A stretch of 64,000 bases of DNA from Gammaproteobacteria bacterium (GCA_033344735.1 JAWPMW010000001.1:2052171-2116170); one strand, 5' to 3'; counted from the first letter of the stretch, positions 26,693 through 36,049 are shown. The notes: a model not told the origin generated them from the sequence alone. Made by a program: numbers and translations.

Positions 26693-27279
26693 TGGCCAGC
26701 ACTAAGCTGATAGCGTTAACTAAAGAAATACGTGCGTGCACTCAGTGTGCTTGTCAGCTCCCTTTTAAACCTAATCCGATCGTACGTCCTTCAAATATTG
26801 CTAAGGTGCTAATTATAGGTCAAGCACCAGGAACTAAAGTACATGAAAGTAGCATTTCTTGGAATGATACAAGCGGAAATACGCTGCGTGACTGGCTCGG
26901 GGTGGATCGAGAAATATTTTATGATGATACAAAAATAGCAATAATGCCGATGGGGTTCTGCTATCCAGGCAAAGGTAAATCAGGTGATTTACCACCTAGG
27001 CCCGAATGTGCACCGATGTGGCATCCTCAGTTATTGAATTTAATGCCGCAGATTAAATTAACGTTACTAATAGGCATGTATGCGCAGAAATTTTATTTGC
27101 AAGATGTAAAAAAGAAGAACTTAACTGAAACTGTTCGTGCATGGAGACAATATGCACCATATTATCTGCCTATGCCGCATCCTTCGCCTCGCAATAAACT
27201 TTGGCTTAAAAAAAATAAATGGTTTGAGTTGGAAGTTGTGCCAGTATTAAAGAAACGAGTTAAAGAGCTTATTTTTTAG
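26692..27279 (+). CDS. Uracil-DNA glycosylase superfamily protein
   Basis: 195 residues. An N-terminal C-T-Q-C near residues 16-19 and the motif I-G-Q-A-P-G-T-K-V (active site 1 of the superfamily) followed by P-H-P-S-P-R-N (active site 2) place it in the uracil-DNA glycosylase superfamily, the Fe-S-like/DUF sub-branch that acts as a base excision enzyme or of unknown specificity. Its start overlaps the stop of the four-cysteine protein gene, so translation is coupled. It should be cytoplasmic. Confidence 0.82.
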   Translation: MASTKLIALTKEIRACTQCACQLPFKPNPIVRPSNIAKVLIIGQAPGTKVHESSISWNDTSGNTLRDWLGVDREIFYDDTKIAIMPMGFCYPGKGKSGDLPPRPECAPMWHPQLLNLMPQIKLTLLIGMYAQKFYLQDVKKKNLTETVRAWRQYAPYYLPMPHPSPRNKLWLKKNKWFELEVVPVLKKRVKELIF

Positions 27280-28315
27280 TGTTGTCAGTATTATATTCCT
27301 GCGCGAACATTGTCCAAATGGTAAGAAAGAATGCTGCTATTATCGGGCCTAGCACAAAACCTGAAATGCCGATCATGGCAATGCCACCTAAGGTACTTAA
27401 TAGAATGAGATAATCGGGCATTTTTGTATCGCGTCCAACAAGGATTGGACGCAGGATGTTATCTATCATGCCAATAATAAAGACACCAACTATAATTAAT
27501 ATAATTCCTTTAATTAACATGCCGCTGGTGATTAAATAGATCGCAGCTGGTATCCAAATTAATGCTGAGCCAATAGCTGGAAGTATAGATAATAAAGTCA
27601 TTACTACTCCCCAAAATATGGCAGACTCAATACCTAGTAAAGAAAAAGTAATTCCACCGATCGTGCCTTGAATTGCGCCAACGACTAATGTGCCTTTTAT
27701 AGTTGCGCGTGATACTTCGGCAAATTTTGAAAGTAAGTAGCGTTCGCGGTCATCGCCTATCGGCAAGATATGAATAATCATATCAATTATTTTTTTGCCA
27801 TCTCGTAAAAAGAAAAATAACAAATACAACATTAAGAAAAACATAACCGCAAAACGGACTGTGTTTTGGCCAAAAGTGAATATATGTGATGCGGCCCATT
27901 GACTACCCTGTAAAGCAGATGAAGAAAGTTTTTGTTTTGCTTCTTCAATATCTACGCCCAAGCTTTCTGCACGATCAATCAGTGATGGCCAAGTATTCTG
28001 GGCCCAACTTAAAGGGCCTGATAAATCTATTTCACCGCTGATGATGGACTTATATAGAGCAACACCTTCACGGCCCACAGATGTAGATAAAAATAGTGCC
28101 GGTACAATCACTGCAAATATAATAATTAATAAGGTGCATAAAGAAACTAAGTTTTCTTGGTTCGGCATACTAGCTAATAGTCTCTTTTGAACTGGCTTGA
28201 AAATAATTGCCAGCGTTACTGCCCACAGGATGGGCTCAAAGAACGGCATGAGCATTATGGAAAAAGCCAGGCTAGCTGCAATTAATATTGAAAAGAAAAA
28301 CGCGCTTTGTACCAA
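27269..28315 (-). CDS. AI-2E family transporter (PerM-like)
   Basis: 348 residues, seven or eight predicted helices with a periplasmic/soluble stretch around residues 85-150. The family motifs are visible: P-F-F-E-P-I-L-W-A-V-T-L-A near the start, G-T-I-G-G-I-T-F-S-L-L-G-I, and G-M-I-D-N-I-L-R-P-I-L-V-G-R-D-T-K-M-P-D-Y. Such proteins include AI-2 exporters and Na+/H+ antiporters; the substrate is not predictable. Its 3' end overlaps the stop of the UDG-family gene convergently. Confidence 0.88.
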   Translation of the reverse strand: MVQSAFFFSILIAASLAFSIMLMPFFEPILWAVTLAIIFKPVQKRLLASMPNQENLVSLCTLLIIIFAVIVPALFLSTSVGREGVALYKSIISGEIDLSGPLSWAQNTWPSLIDRAESLGVDIEEAKQKLSSSALQGSQWAASHIFTFGQNTVRFAVMFFLMLYLLFFFLRDGKKIIDMIIHILPIGDDRERYLLSKFAEVSRATIKGTLVVGAIQGTIGGITFSLLGIESAIFWGVVMTLLSILPAIGSALIWIPAAIYLITSGMLIKGIILIIVGVFIIGMIDNILRPILVGRDTKMPDYLILLSTLGGIAMIGISGFVLGPIIAAFFLTIWTMFAQEYNTDNTKK

Positions 28316-28524
28316 AATACCCTACCTTATTTATGGAAAAATGATTAAATTGCGATCTAATTGCTCGTTGTATACATTCAAGAGGTCTTATTAAAACCTC
28401 ATAATAAACAGTCTGTTAACGATTATTGACCATATGTCGGCATAGCCATATTAAATCTTGCTTATATTAGAACTTTCTACTATACTAATCGTCATAAACT
28501 ATTTAGCATATTTGGAGAATTAAC

Positions 28525-28626
28525 ATGTTTGGTAACTCAAACTTTTGTAAGTCCGCCGCGACTGAAACCATGATGCTGATTTGCGTATTATCACTAATAT
28601 TTGCTGTCGGTATCGCACTTTTTTAA
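28525..28626 (+). CDS. 33-residue single-helix membrane peptide
   Basis: Starts M-F-G-N-S-N-F-C, then a run of hydrophobic residues (M-M-L-I-C-V-L-S-L-I-F-A-V-G-I-A-L-F). GGAG lies 8 bases before the ATG, and a strong terminator lies 30 bases after the stop. It is thus a complete, isolated tiny transcription unit (KdpF/CydX size). No homologue recognised. Confidence 0.6.
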   Translation: MFGNSNFCKSAATETMMLICVLSLIFAVGIALF

Positions 28627-28655
28627 CACCTCCTTACTCTTGTAATTTAAAGAGT

Positions 28656-28686
28656 AAAAAGCCAGCTCATTGAGCTGGCTTTTTTT
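28656..28686 (+). terminator. Rho-independent terminator, usable on both strands
   Basis: GCCAGCTC with GAGCTGGC around a 3-base loop, flanked by 5 As and 7 Ts, gives an extended stem. It ends the 33-residue ORF on plus, and the DUF6632-like gene on minus. Confidence 0.88.
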
Positions 28687-28700
28687 ATGGCTGCTGAGTT

Positions 28701-29078
28701 TTATGTTTTTCTTGGAGTGAGATACGCAAGTACTGCAGCTACAATAAATAACGCAGGTACATCTCCTAGTAAGTGACCCATATTGTGGTGGCCATCGAAC
28801 GATTGCCAAGCCATCACAGCGCCATGAGCAACACTAGACCAGACAGTAAACCAAATTAAGCTACGATGTTCTAGAGGGTTGCGTGCAGCAAGCATTAAGA
28901 AAATGCCTAACGTGGCATAAATACTTAATATCATCTCTAGGTAATATGAACGACCTTCACCATGCCAAGACCAGCCGGAGGGCCAAAATATTGTTAGCGG
29001 CAGTATTATAAATGTAAATGTAATGCCTATAAGAACTAATGCAATTTTTAAATATTTTATACGACTAGTATCATCCAT
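28701..29078 (-). CDS. Small multi-pass membrane protein, DUF6632-like
   Basis: 125 residues from ATG 29078, where AAGGAG precedes it; the in-frame start 72 bases upstream lacks this. Four predicted helices. Motifs W-P-S-G-W-x-W, Y-A-T-L-G-I-F-L, A-R-N-P-L-E-H-R-S-L-I-W-F-T-V-W-S-S-V-x-H and G-H-L-L-G-D-V-P-A-L resemble DUF6632 proteins, whose function is unknown. Family name from memory. Confidence 0.65.
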   Translation of the reverse strand: MDDTSRIKYLKIALVLIGITFTFIILPLTIFWPSGWSWHGEGRSYYLEMILSIYATLGIFLMLAARNPLEHRSLIWFTVWSSVAHGAVMAWQSFDGHHNMGHLLGDVPALFIVAAVLAYLTPRKT

Positions 29079-29184
29079 TTTCGACTCCTTATAATTATTA
29101 TAGTTAAGCAAAAAATACAAACTACTCAACTTGTATGTATAAGAGTACAAGATATATACGTATAGGGTAAACAGTTAAGGCTTG

Positions 29185-30540
29185 TTAAAGATTAAAATCT
29201 ATAAATTTTATTAATAACCCTAATGCTCCACATACTGCAATGACAAGAAGTAGGTTTGATTTGTAATAGAAAAGTGAAACAGTCACTAGAATCGTTATCA
29301 ATGCAGATGGCCAGTCAAAAGATCCTGAGAAACCTTGCGGCCATAGAACATGGTAACCAAAGAATAATGCTAGGTTTATTATGACTCCAACAACTGCGGC
29401 TGTAATTGCTGTTAATGGAGCAGTAAATTTTAAATTACCATGGGTAGTCTCAATAAAAGGGCCGCCGGCAAAAATAAATAAAAAGGAAGGTAAAAAAGTA
29501 AACCAAGTCACTAGAGTGGCGGCAACAGCGCCGGCTAAGAATAATTGATCTGTACCAAATAAATTATTAATGTATCCACCAATAAAAGCAACAAATGCAA
29601 CAATCATAATTAATGGGCCAGGAGTCGTTTCACCTAGTGCTAAACCATCGATCATTTGAGTGGGTGTAACCCATGAATAGTTTTCAATTGCGCCCTGGTA
29701 TACATACGGCAGCACTGCATAAGCGCCACCAAAAGTAACTAAGGCAGCCTTAGTGAAAAACCATCCCATTTGAGTCAAGGTATGGTCCCATCCATAAAAA
29801 TGATATAATAATGACATAGGTACAAGCCATAAGATAAATCCTATAACAATCGCACAGAGAAGTTTATTGATACTGAATTTTGCATGTTTGGGGATTGGAG
29901 TATTGTCATCAATTATCGCCGGGCCAAAAGATTTATCATTAGAACTATGTTTCCCCCCTGATATAAATTTATCAGGAACAATGCGACCACCTATAAAGCC
30001 AATAATGGCAGCACAAACTACAATAATAGGGAATGGAATATTAAATATAAAGATAGATAAAAATGCAGCAATAGAAATAGAAAACAGCATTCCATTTTTA
30101 ATGGCGCGTGAGCCAATGCGGTATGCAGCATGAATGATTACAGCGGTGATGGCAGGTTTAATCCCATAGAATATACCAGCAACAATTGGTACATCACCGT
30201 AAGAGATATAAATCCACGATAGCATGATTAAAATAAACAATGATGGCGCAACAAACAGCGCGCCTGCCACAATGCCTCCCCAGCTTTTATGCATTAGCCA
30301 GCCAAAATAAGTAGCAAGTTGCTGTGCCTCTGGACCTGGCAATAACATGCAAAAATTAAGCGCATGTAAAAAACGCTGCTCAGAAATCCAACGACGTTTC
30401 TCTACAAGTTCTTGGTGCATGATAGCGATTTGACCTGCGGGGCCACCAAAACTTATAAAGCCAAGCTTTAACCAAAATTTAAAAGCGTCCCAAAACGAGA
30501 TAAAGTCGTGTTGATGTGATTCGTGTTGGAATTGATTCAT
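29185..30540 (-). CDS. chrA: Chromate transporter ChrA (long, two-domain form)
   Basis: 451 residues with two homologous CHR domains. Family motifs: F-W-L-K-L-G-F-I-S-F-G-G-P-A-G-Q-I-A in the first domain, P-G-P-E-A-Q-Q-L-A, then F-F-T-K-A-A-L-V-T-F-G-G-A-Y-A-V-L-P in the second, with E-T-T-P-G-P-L. ChrA exports chromate and probably sulfate-like anions. No chrB regulator is next to it. It is 34 bases from the next plus-strand ORF region, divergent from the FkbM gene. Confidence 0.93.
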   Translation of the reverse strand: MNQFQHESHQHDFISFWDAFKFWLKLGFISFGGPAGQIAIMHQELVEKRRWISEQRFLHALNFCMLLPGPEAQQLATYFGWLMHKSWGGIVAGALFVAPSLFILIMLSWIYISYGDVPIVAGIFYGIKPAITAVIIHAAYRIGSRAIKNGMLFSISIAAFLSIFIFNIPFPIIVVCAAIIGFIGGRIVPDKFISGGKHSSNDKSFGPAIIDDNTPIPKHAKFSINKLLCAIVIGFILWLVPMSLLYHFYGWDHTLTQMGWFFTKAALVTFGGAYAVLPYVYQGAIENYSWVTPTQMIDGLALGETTPGPLIMIVAFVAFIGGYINNLFGTDQLFLAGAVAATLVTWFTFLPSFLFIFAGGPFIETTHGNLKFTAPLTAITAAVVGVIINLALFFGYHVLWPQGFSGSFDWPSALITILVTVSLFYYKSNLLLVIAVCGALGLLIKFIDFNL

Positions 30541-30630
30541 TTAATAATCTAACTATGTGAGAATAGTGCGTGATTGTACTTGATTTTATATTTAATAAGC
30601 TTATTTGTTTGGCGTGGGGATAAATGCTTA

Positions 30631-31518
30631 ATGAAAATTAATAGACCGTTGAGAAAAGTAAAACTTTTATTAGTGAAATTACTTTTTTGGGCGCCGCTAT
30701 CAGTTAAATCTTTTCGAAGGTGGATTTTCGATTCTGCACCAATGAATACATTGATGATTTCAAATTGTATTAATGAAAATTTTATTGTGTCTAGCAGTGA
30801 CAAGACTATTGCAAGAGGACTATTTTCTAATAAGGAATTTGATTTAGATAAACTAACAGCCGCTTTAAAGATATTGCAGTTTGATAAAAAACACTCTTTG
30901 CTAATTGATATAGGGGCTAATATTGGGACAATCTGTATTCCTGCAATTAAGCGAGGATATTTTGATGAGGCTATTGCTATTGAGCCTGATCCTTTTAACT
31001 ATAGATTGCTTAAGGCAAATGTACTTATTAATGATCTCAATTCTCAGATTGATACATATAATATCGCGTTAGGTAAAGATGATGGAGAACAGCTCGTGCT
31101 TGAGCAGTCTGTAGATAATTTTGGGGACCATAGAATTATGGTTGATGAAAATAACGGTGATTCGTCTCTACAAAAAATCAAGGTAAAGTCAGAATCTCTG
31201 GACAGCATATTTGATGCGTCTGTCGAGAAAAATGTATTGGTCTGGATGGATACTCAAGGGTATGAGGGGTATGTGTTAGCTGGAGCTTCTAGTACTATTT
31301 CTAAAAAAATTCCTCTAGTAATAGAATTTTGGCCATTTGGAATGTTGCGTACTAAATCTTATGTTTATTTGAAAAAAACTTTGCTGGATGGTGGCTATAC
31401 AAAATTCTATCTACTAGATGATGAGCCAGAGGCTACAATATTGTCTGAAGCTGCACTTGATGAATTATGGGAAAAGTTAGGAGAAAAAGGGGAATTTTCT
31501 GACTTGCTAGTGATTTAA
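30631..31518 (+). CDS. FkbM family methyltransferase
   Basis: 295 residues from ATG 30631 with GGGGA about 9 bases before it; an upstream TTG would extend it 19 residues. SAM motif L-I-D-I-G-A-N-I-G-T, the following E-P-D-P-F-N-Y and the C-terminal W-M-D-T-Q-G-Y-E-G-Y-V-L-A-G-A are classical FkbM. It likely O-methylates a glycan or secondary metabolite. No sugar-biosynthesis cluster is near, so the acceptor is unknown. Confidence 0.86.
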   Translation: MKINRPLRKVKLLLVKLLFWAPLSVKSFRRWIFDSAPMNTLMISNCINENFIVSSSDKTIARGLFSNKEFDLDKLTAALKILQFDKKHSLLIDIGANIGTICIPAIKRGYFDEAIAIEPDPFNYRLLKANVLINDLNSQIDTYNIALGKDDGEQLVLEQSVDNFGDHRIMVDENNGDSSLQKIKVKSESLDSIFDASVEKNVLVWMDTQGYEGYVLAGASSTISKKIPLVIEFWPFGMLRTKSYVYLKKTLLDGGYTKFYLLDDEPEATILSEAALDELWEKLGEKGEFSDLLVI

Positions 31519-31527
31519 TGCGACTAT

Positions 31528-32283
31528 CTAATTCATTTTTGGTCGACTATATTTATTAAAGTACTCCTGCAATATTTGTCTAACAGGTTCTGGATAATTG
31601 AGTCTATCTATTTCATGCATTCCTTCTGAGAAAAAATCGGCAGCATCATCAGGAAAGGAGTAAACGAGATCTTGAAATACTCGACGGATTAATTCTGTGT
31701 CATGCGAGCGGGTTGCAGTAATAGCCTTGTTTAAATGTATAACTCTCCATGGACGCAGAGGATTGATCTTTTCTGAGTCGTTTTTAATCACGCTTGAACA
31801 GCTGGCAATAACGTTATCCATCATTTTTACGAGTTGTTTTAATTGAATGCTGTCATTTGTTTTATTTGCAGTTTGTGCAAATGCGTCAATAATAGGTTCT
31901 AACGTTCTTAGTTCACCTTGGTGTTTAGATATCCATAAGGCTAATGACAAAATTAGTTGACGTGTAGTTTTAGTGAAGTCACTGCAATGGTTCTTATGAG
32001 CCCACTGTAGAAGTTCAGTGAGTAAGTTGAAGCCGTACTCACCTATTTGTGTGATGTCATCCGGGTCTATTTCAGTGCTACATTTAGAATCTTCAATGTT
32101 TGTGCCAATGGCGTATAGCTGAATGAGTCCTTCTAGTATTTTGTTATCTAATGCTTGAGTAATGGTAGAAGAGTGATTGTTTGCGAATAAATTTTGAATG
32201 CTATTGAGCATGGCATGTGCACACTCTTGTTGTTCGTGCATGGTTTTATATAATTCAGATGGCATAGGTTTTGGCCCTGTCAA
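31528..32283 (-). CDS. Hypothetical helical protein downstream of the CbbQ/NorQ-like ATPase
   Basis: 251 residues, mostly alpha-helical, no membrane segment, no Walker or metal motifs, no signal peptide. It follows the AAA+ ATPase gene by 126 bases on the same strand and could be its partner, taking the place usually held by a VWA protein (NorD/CbbO), but it shows no VWA MIDAS motif (D-x-S-x-S). No family recognised. Confidence 0.6.
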   Translation of the reverse strand: MTGPKPMPSELYKTMHEQQECAHAMLNSIQNLFANNHSSTITQALDNKILEGLIQLYAIGTNIEDSKCSTEIDPDDITQIGEYGFNLLTELLQWAHKNHCSDFTKTTRQLILSLALWISKHQGELRTLEPIIDAFAQTANKTNDSIQLKQLVKMMDNVIASCSSVIKNDSEKINPLRPWRVIHLNKAITATRSHDTELIRRVFQDLVYSFPDDAADFFSEGMHEIDRLNYPEPVRQILQEYFNKYSRPKMN

Positions 32284-32409
32284 TCAGCTACAACATTATA
32301 GAGTAGTTTACCCTTCTTTCACTGAAGTGATTAGCGTTCACGACGCAAACAATCTGTAAGATAAAACAGGAGAAATTCATACACTCCCGAAAATACCAGA
32401 TTTATTGAT

Positions 32410-33234
32410 TTAGAAAACAGAAGAGCTGAGTTCATTGACCGCGGATAGCATTTCAGGGTCATCTGTCAGCGCTTGAGAGATTGCACTCTTACAGGCAGTC
32501 ACTGGATTCACGCCTGTTTGAATAAGTTTTCCTGCATGGACAAGTAATCGTGTGCTTGCTCCTTCATCGAGTCCGCTGCCTTTGAGGTTGCGAGTCATCT
32601 GTGCGAATTTAACTAACTGCTTAGCAGTATTTGCATCTACCGATGTTTCCTTCTCGATAATTTTTTGTTCAATAGTGGCACTAGGGTAGTCAAACTCAAG
32701 CGCTACAAATCGCTGACGGGTACTCTGTTTCAGGTCCTTTAATACGCTTTGATAACCTGGGTTATATGAAATTGCCATACAAAATTCATCAGGTGCTTCG
32801 AGCAATTCGCCTATTTTTTCCATAGGTAGTACACGGCGATCATCACATAGAGGATGTATAACCACTGTTGTATCTTTTCGCGCTTCAACTATTTCATCTA
32901 GGTAACAGATGCTACCAGTACGAACTGCCCTAGCTAAAGGTCCGTCCACCCAGACTGTTTCTCCCCCAGTGACTAAGTAACGGCCAACTAGGTCTGAGGC
33001 TGTTAGATCGTCGTGGCATGACACTGTAATCAGAGGTCGTCTCAATCGCCAGCCCATATATTCCATAAAACGGGTTTTGCCACATCCCGTCGGACCTTTT
33101 AGTAACAATGGAAGTTTATTCCTATAAGCCGCCTCATAAACCTCAATCTCATCAGCCACAGGTTCGTAATAGGGCTCTTTTTCGACGAAGTACTCTTCTG
33201 GTTTGTAACTTTTTGCGCTGATATCTGAATCCAT
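32410..33234 (-). CDS. CbbQ/NirQ/NorQ family AAA+ ATPase
   Basis: 274 residues. Walker A G47-P-T-G-C-G-K-T54, Walker B I-C-Y-L-D-E (109-114) and the family sections S-C-H-D-D-L-T-A-S-D-L-V-G-R-Y and S-Y-N-P-G-Y-Q. MoxR-like ATPases of this type activate RuBisCO (CbbQ) or nitric-oxide reductase (NorQ) with a VWA partner. No cbbLS, norBC or VWA gene is in the window, so the client cannot be named. It is divergent from ilvB with 307 bases between. Confidence 0.85.
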   Translation of the reverse strand: MDSDISAKSYKPEEYFVEKEPYYEPVADEIEVYEAAYRNKLPLLLKGPTGCGKTRFMEYMGWRLRRPLITVSCHDDLTASDLVGRYLVTGGETVWVDGPLARAVRTGSICYLDEIVEARKDTTVVIHPLCDDRRVLPMEKIGELLEAPDEFCMAISYNPGYQSVLKDLKQSTRQRFVALEFDYPSATIEQKIIEKETSVDANTAKQLVKFAQMTRNLKGSGLDEGASTRLLVHAGKLIQTGVNPVTACKSAISQALTDDPEMLSAVNELSSSVF

Positions 33235-33541
33235 GATCTATTATGATATTTATAAGTGTGAAGTCTCCATATCTCAAACTAGCGTTTTCCAATATTGCGT
33301 GCAAGTAAATAAGACAATTGAATCTATATAATGTCGCTGTTGATTAAATTTCTAGCAACTAAATACTTCATTAATAATTAAATGATTCAGAAGTATGTCC
33401 AGCGCTTAAGGTGCTTTATTTGAAGATATTCATAACTGACTCTTACAACTGTGAGGTTGTTACTTATTGGTCATTGACTCTCCGGTTATAAATAAGTAAG
33501 TTCTTATATAAGTCCTTTTTAATCAAGATATTACAAAAGTT
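33235..33541. other. 307-base divergent intergenic region
   Basis: No gene. AT-rich, holding promoters for the CbbQ-like gene and the acetolactate synthase gene. A 5-bp inverted repeat (ACAAC/GTTGT near 33447) is visible, but there is no clear attenuator or riboswitch. Confidence 0.45.
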
Positions 33542-35395
33542 ATGCAAAGTGCTGCTCAACAAGCCCTAGAAATTGAACAGGTTTCGGATCATCCGCTCGC
33601 CGGTCAGGAGATGACTGGTTCAGATATTATCGTCCAAGTGCTTGCTCAAGAACAAACAGGCGTCATTTTTGGATATAGCGGTGGCGCTATTCTGCCTACA
33701 TATGACGCTGTATTTCGCTTCAATGCAGAAACAAATGACGCGATGCCATTAATTGTCCCCGCAAATGAGCAAGGAGCTGGATTTATGGCATCCGGATATG
33801 CGCGTGCTAGCGGTAAAGTTGGTGTAGTGATGGTGACTTCTGGTCCGGGTGCGACCAATACTGTGACACCTGTAAGAGATTGCATGGCTGACTCTATTCC
33901 AATTGTAGTGATCTGTGGGCAAGTTCCCACTGCAGCAATTGGTAGTGATGGGTTCCAAGAAGCGCCAATTTCTAACATCATGGGCGCAGTTGCTAAACAC
34001 ATTTTCTTGGTGACTGATCCAACAAAATTAGAATCTACTATTCGTACTGCATTTGAAATAGCGCGTACAGGCAGACCTGGCCCAGTTGTAATTGATATTC
34101 CCAAAGATGTTCAGAACTGGGTAGGCCCTTTCCGTGGGCGCGGTCGTTTACCAGTGCGTGGTTATCGTGAGCGTATTCATAAAGTTATCTCGTCTGAATT
34201 AACAGCCGACAAAAAAAAGCAGTTTTATGATGCGCTAGCTCAGGCTGAGCGCCCGCTAATTTATGCAGGTGGTGGTGCCATTAATGGTGAAGCTTCAAAG
34301 CAGCTAAGAAAATTTGCAGATGAATACAAAATTCCTGTTGTCACTACATTAATGGGGATTGGTGCATACGATACAACTAAGCCTCGGGCTTTACATATGT
34401 TAGGAATGCATGGCACTGCATTTGCCAATTATGCGACTGATGATAGTGATTTTTTAATAACAGTTGGCGCGCGATTTGACGACAGAGTAGCTGCTGTACC
34501 CTCAAAATTTGCACCTAATGCAAAATATATTGCTCATTTTGATATAGATCCGTCGGAAATAGATAAAGTTAAGTCTGTGAATTGGCATCATATTGGCCTG
34601 TTGCCAGAAAGTTTGCAGTGTCTTTTAGAGTATGGACAAGAAGTGTATAAGCTTGAGGCAGACTATGCTGAGTGGCATGCACATATTGCAGATTTAAAAT
34701 CAAAGTATGCAATGAATTATGACAAGCATTCTGATGAGATTCAGCCATATGCAGTAATTGAAGAAATAAACAAACATACAAAAGGTAACGCAATTATTAG
34801 TACTGGTGTTGGACAGCACCAGATGTGGGCTGCCCAGTATTTTGATTTTAAGCAGCCACGTTTATGGTTGACCTCGGGCAGCATGGGAACCATGGGGTTT
34901 GGTTTGCCAGCAGCGATTGGAGCTCAGTTCGCTAAACCAGGCTCAATGGTGATTAATATTGACGGTGATGCCAGTATTCGTATGAATCTGGGAGAATTGG
35001 AAACTGTGACGACTTATAAGTTACCTGTCAAAACAGTAGTACTGAATAACTTTGGTGATGGCATGGTGAAGCAGTGGCAAAAACTTTTCTTTAAAGGACG
35101 TTTGTCTGCCAGTGATAAGTCGCTACATAAAAAGAATTTTATTAAATCTGCCGAATCTGACGGTTTTGAATATGCTGTGCGCCTAGACAATAAAGCTGAT
35201 TTACCCAAAGTGATTAAAGAATTTGTAGATTATCCTGGCCCAGCATTCTTAGAGGTGATTATTGATCGTGATGCTGGCGTATATCCAATGGTAGGACCAG
35301 GCATGTGTTATGAAGAAATGATTACTGGTGATCACATTCCAACTCGTCACAGCAGAGAAGATAAGGGAAAAGTCGATTCTTCAGAGATGTTTTAG
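33542..35395 (+). CDS. ilvB: Acetolactate synthase large subunit-like, TPP-dependent
   Basis: 617 residues. The N-terminal TPP domain has the catalytic Glu in N-E-Q-G-A and G-Y-A-R-A-S-G-K. The middle domain carries V-G-A-R-F-D-D-R-V. The C-terminal TPP/Mg site is G-D-A-S-I-R-M-N followed 27 residues later by L-N-N. The substrate-channel segment S-D-G-F-Q-E-A resembles biosynthetic AHAS, which makes 2-acetolactate for valine/leucine or 2-aceto-2-hydroxybutyrate for isoleucine. The usual R-H-E-Q-G-A is here A-N-E-Q-G-A. No ilvN regulatory subunit or ilvC follows: the next gene is msrA on the other strand. Confidence 0.85.
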   Translation: MQSAAQQALEIEQVSDHPLAGQEMTGSDIIVQVLAQEQTGVIFGYSGGAILPTYDAVFRFNAETNDAMPLIVPANEQGAGFMASGYARASGKVGVVMVTSGPGATNTVTPVRDCMADSIPIVVICGQVPTAAIGSDGFQEAPISNIMGAVAKHIFLVTDPTKLESTIRTAFEIARTGRPGPVVIDIPKDVQNWVGPFRGRGRLPVRGYRERIHKVISSELTADKKKQFYDALAQAERPLIYAGGGAINGEASKQLRKFADEYKIPVVTTLMGIGAYDTTKPRALHMLGMHGTAFANYATDDSDFLITVGARFDDRVAAVPSKFAPNAKYIAHFDIDPSEIDKVKSVNWHHIGLLPESLQCLLEYGQEVYKLEADYAEWHAHIADLKSKYAMNYDKHSDEIQPYAVIEEINKHTKGNAIISTGVGQHQMWAAQYFDFKQPRLWLTSGSMGTMGFGLPAAIGAQFAKPGSMVINIDGDASIRMNLGELETVTTYKLPVKTVVLNNFGDGMVKQWQKLFFKGRLSASDKSLHKKNFIKSAESDGFEYAVRLDNKADLPKVIKEFVDYPGPAFLEVIIDRDAGVYPMVGPGMCYEEMITGDHIPTRHSREDKGKVDSSEMF

Positions 35396-35458
35396 GAGTT
35401 TCATCGTGAGTGGCTAGATGCTTTGAGAGCAGCGAGCAAGCAATTGGCTTGAGATAGT

Positions 35459-36049
35459 TTAATTGCTTGTATCTTTGCCCCAAAGTTCTTGCAAACGTTG
35501 GTCACGGCCACAATTCCATCGGTAATACTTATAGCGTAAGGGATTTTTCTTGTAGTAATCTTGATGGAAGATTTCGTCACCTTCAATCGGGTAAAAAGTA
35601 GATGTGTCTAAGATTGGTGTGACCACGGGGTTGTCGGGAAACTGGTCGATAATTTTTTGCTTGGATTGTTCTGCACTATCACGTTCATTTTCATTAGCTA
35701 CAAAGATGGCGCTTAAGTAGCTAAATCCTTTATCACAGAACTGGCCATTTGGATCAAACGGATCGATATGCCTCCAGAAATAATCTAGTAATTGCTCATA
35801 GCTCACAATGCTTGGGTCATAGGTAACTTCTACAGCCTCATAATGTCCTTTATGGTTGCCACTGTAAGTTGGGTTTTTTAAAGTGCCACCTGTAAAGCCA
35901 GAAACTACTTCAGAAACACCTTCAAGTTTCTCAAAGTCAGCTTCTATGCACCAGAAGCAACCACCTGCAAAAACAGCTTTATCAGCGGAAGCAATTGAGA
36001 ATGAAGCTAGTAAAAAACAAGAGAACACAGAATAAATAATATATTTCAT
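35459..36049 (-). CDS. msrA: Peptide-methionine (S)-S-oxide reductase MsrA, exported
   Basis: 196 residues from ATG 36049; a further in-frame start 57 bases upstream would break the signal peptide. Residues 1-21 are a signal peptide (C-F-L-L-A-S-F-S-I-A-S-A). The active site is G-G-C31-F-W-C34, then G-G-x-x-x-N-P-T-Y-x-x-V/G-x-x-G-H-Y-E-A-V-E-V and a W-R-H-I-D-P. It repairs oxidised Met in periplasmic proteins with Cys31 as nucleophile. A further Cys late (N-C-G-R) may be a recycling residue. Confidence 0.92.
   Translation of the reverse strand: MKYIIYSVFSCFLLASFSIASADKAVFAGGCFWCIEADFEKLEGVSEVVSGFTGGTLKNPTYSGNHKGHYEAVEVTYDPSIVSYEQLLDYFWRHIDPFDPNGQFCDKGFSYLSAIFVANENERDSAEQSKQKIIDQFPDNPVVTPILDTSTFYPIEGDEIFHQDYYKKNPLRYKYYRWNCGRDQRLQELWGKDTSN

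Noticed and set aside
32410-33234. Evidence for denitrification or Calvin cycle
   Set aside because: The ATPase alone cannot tell NorQ from CbbQ, and no clients are present.
33300-33541. Leader-peptide attenuator in front of ilvB
   Set aside because: No run of Leu/Val/Ile codons and no strong alternative hairpins were found.
33646-34104. 152-residue minus-strand ORF inside the acetolactate synthase gene
   Set aside because: It is an antisense shadow of a well-supported gene; no ribosome site or family match.
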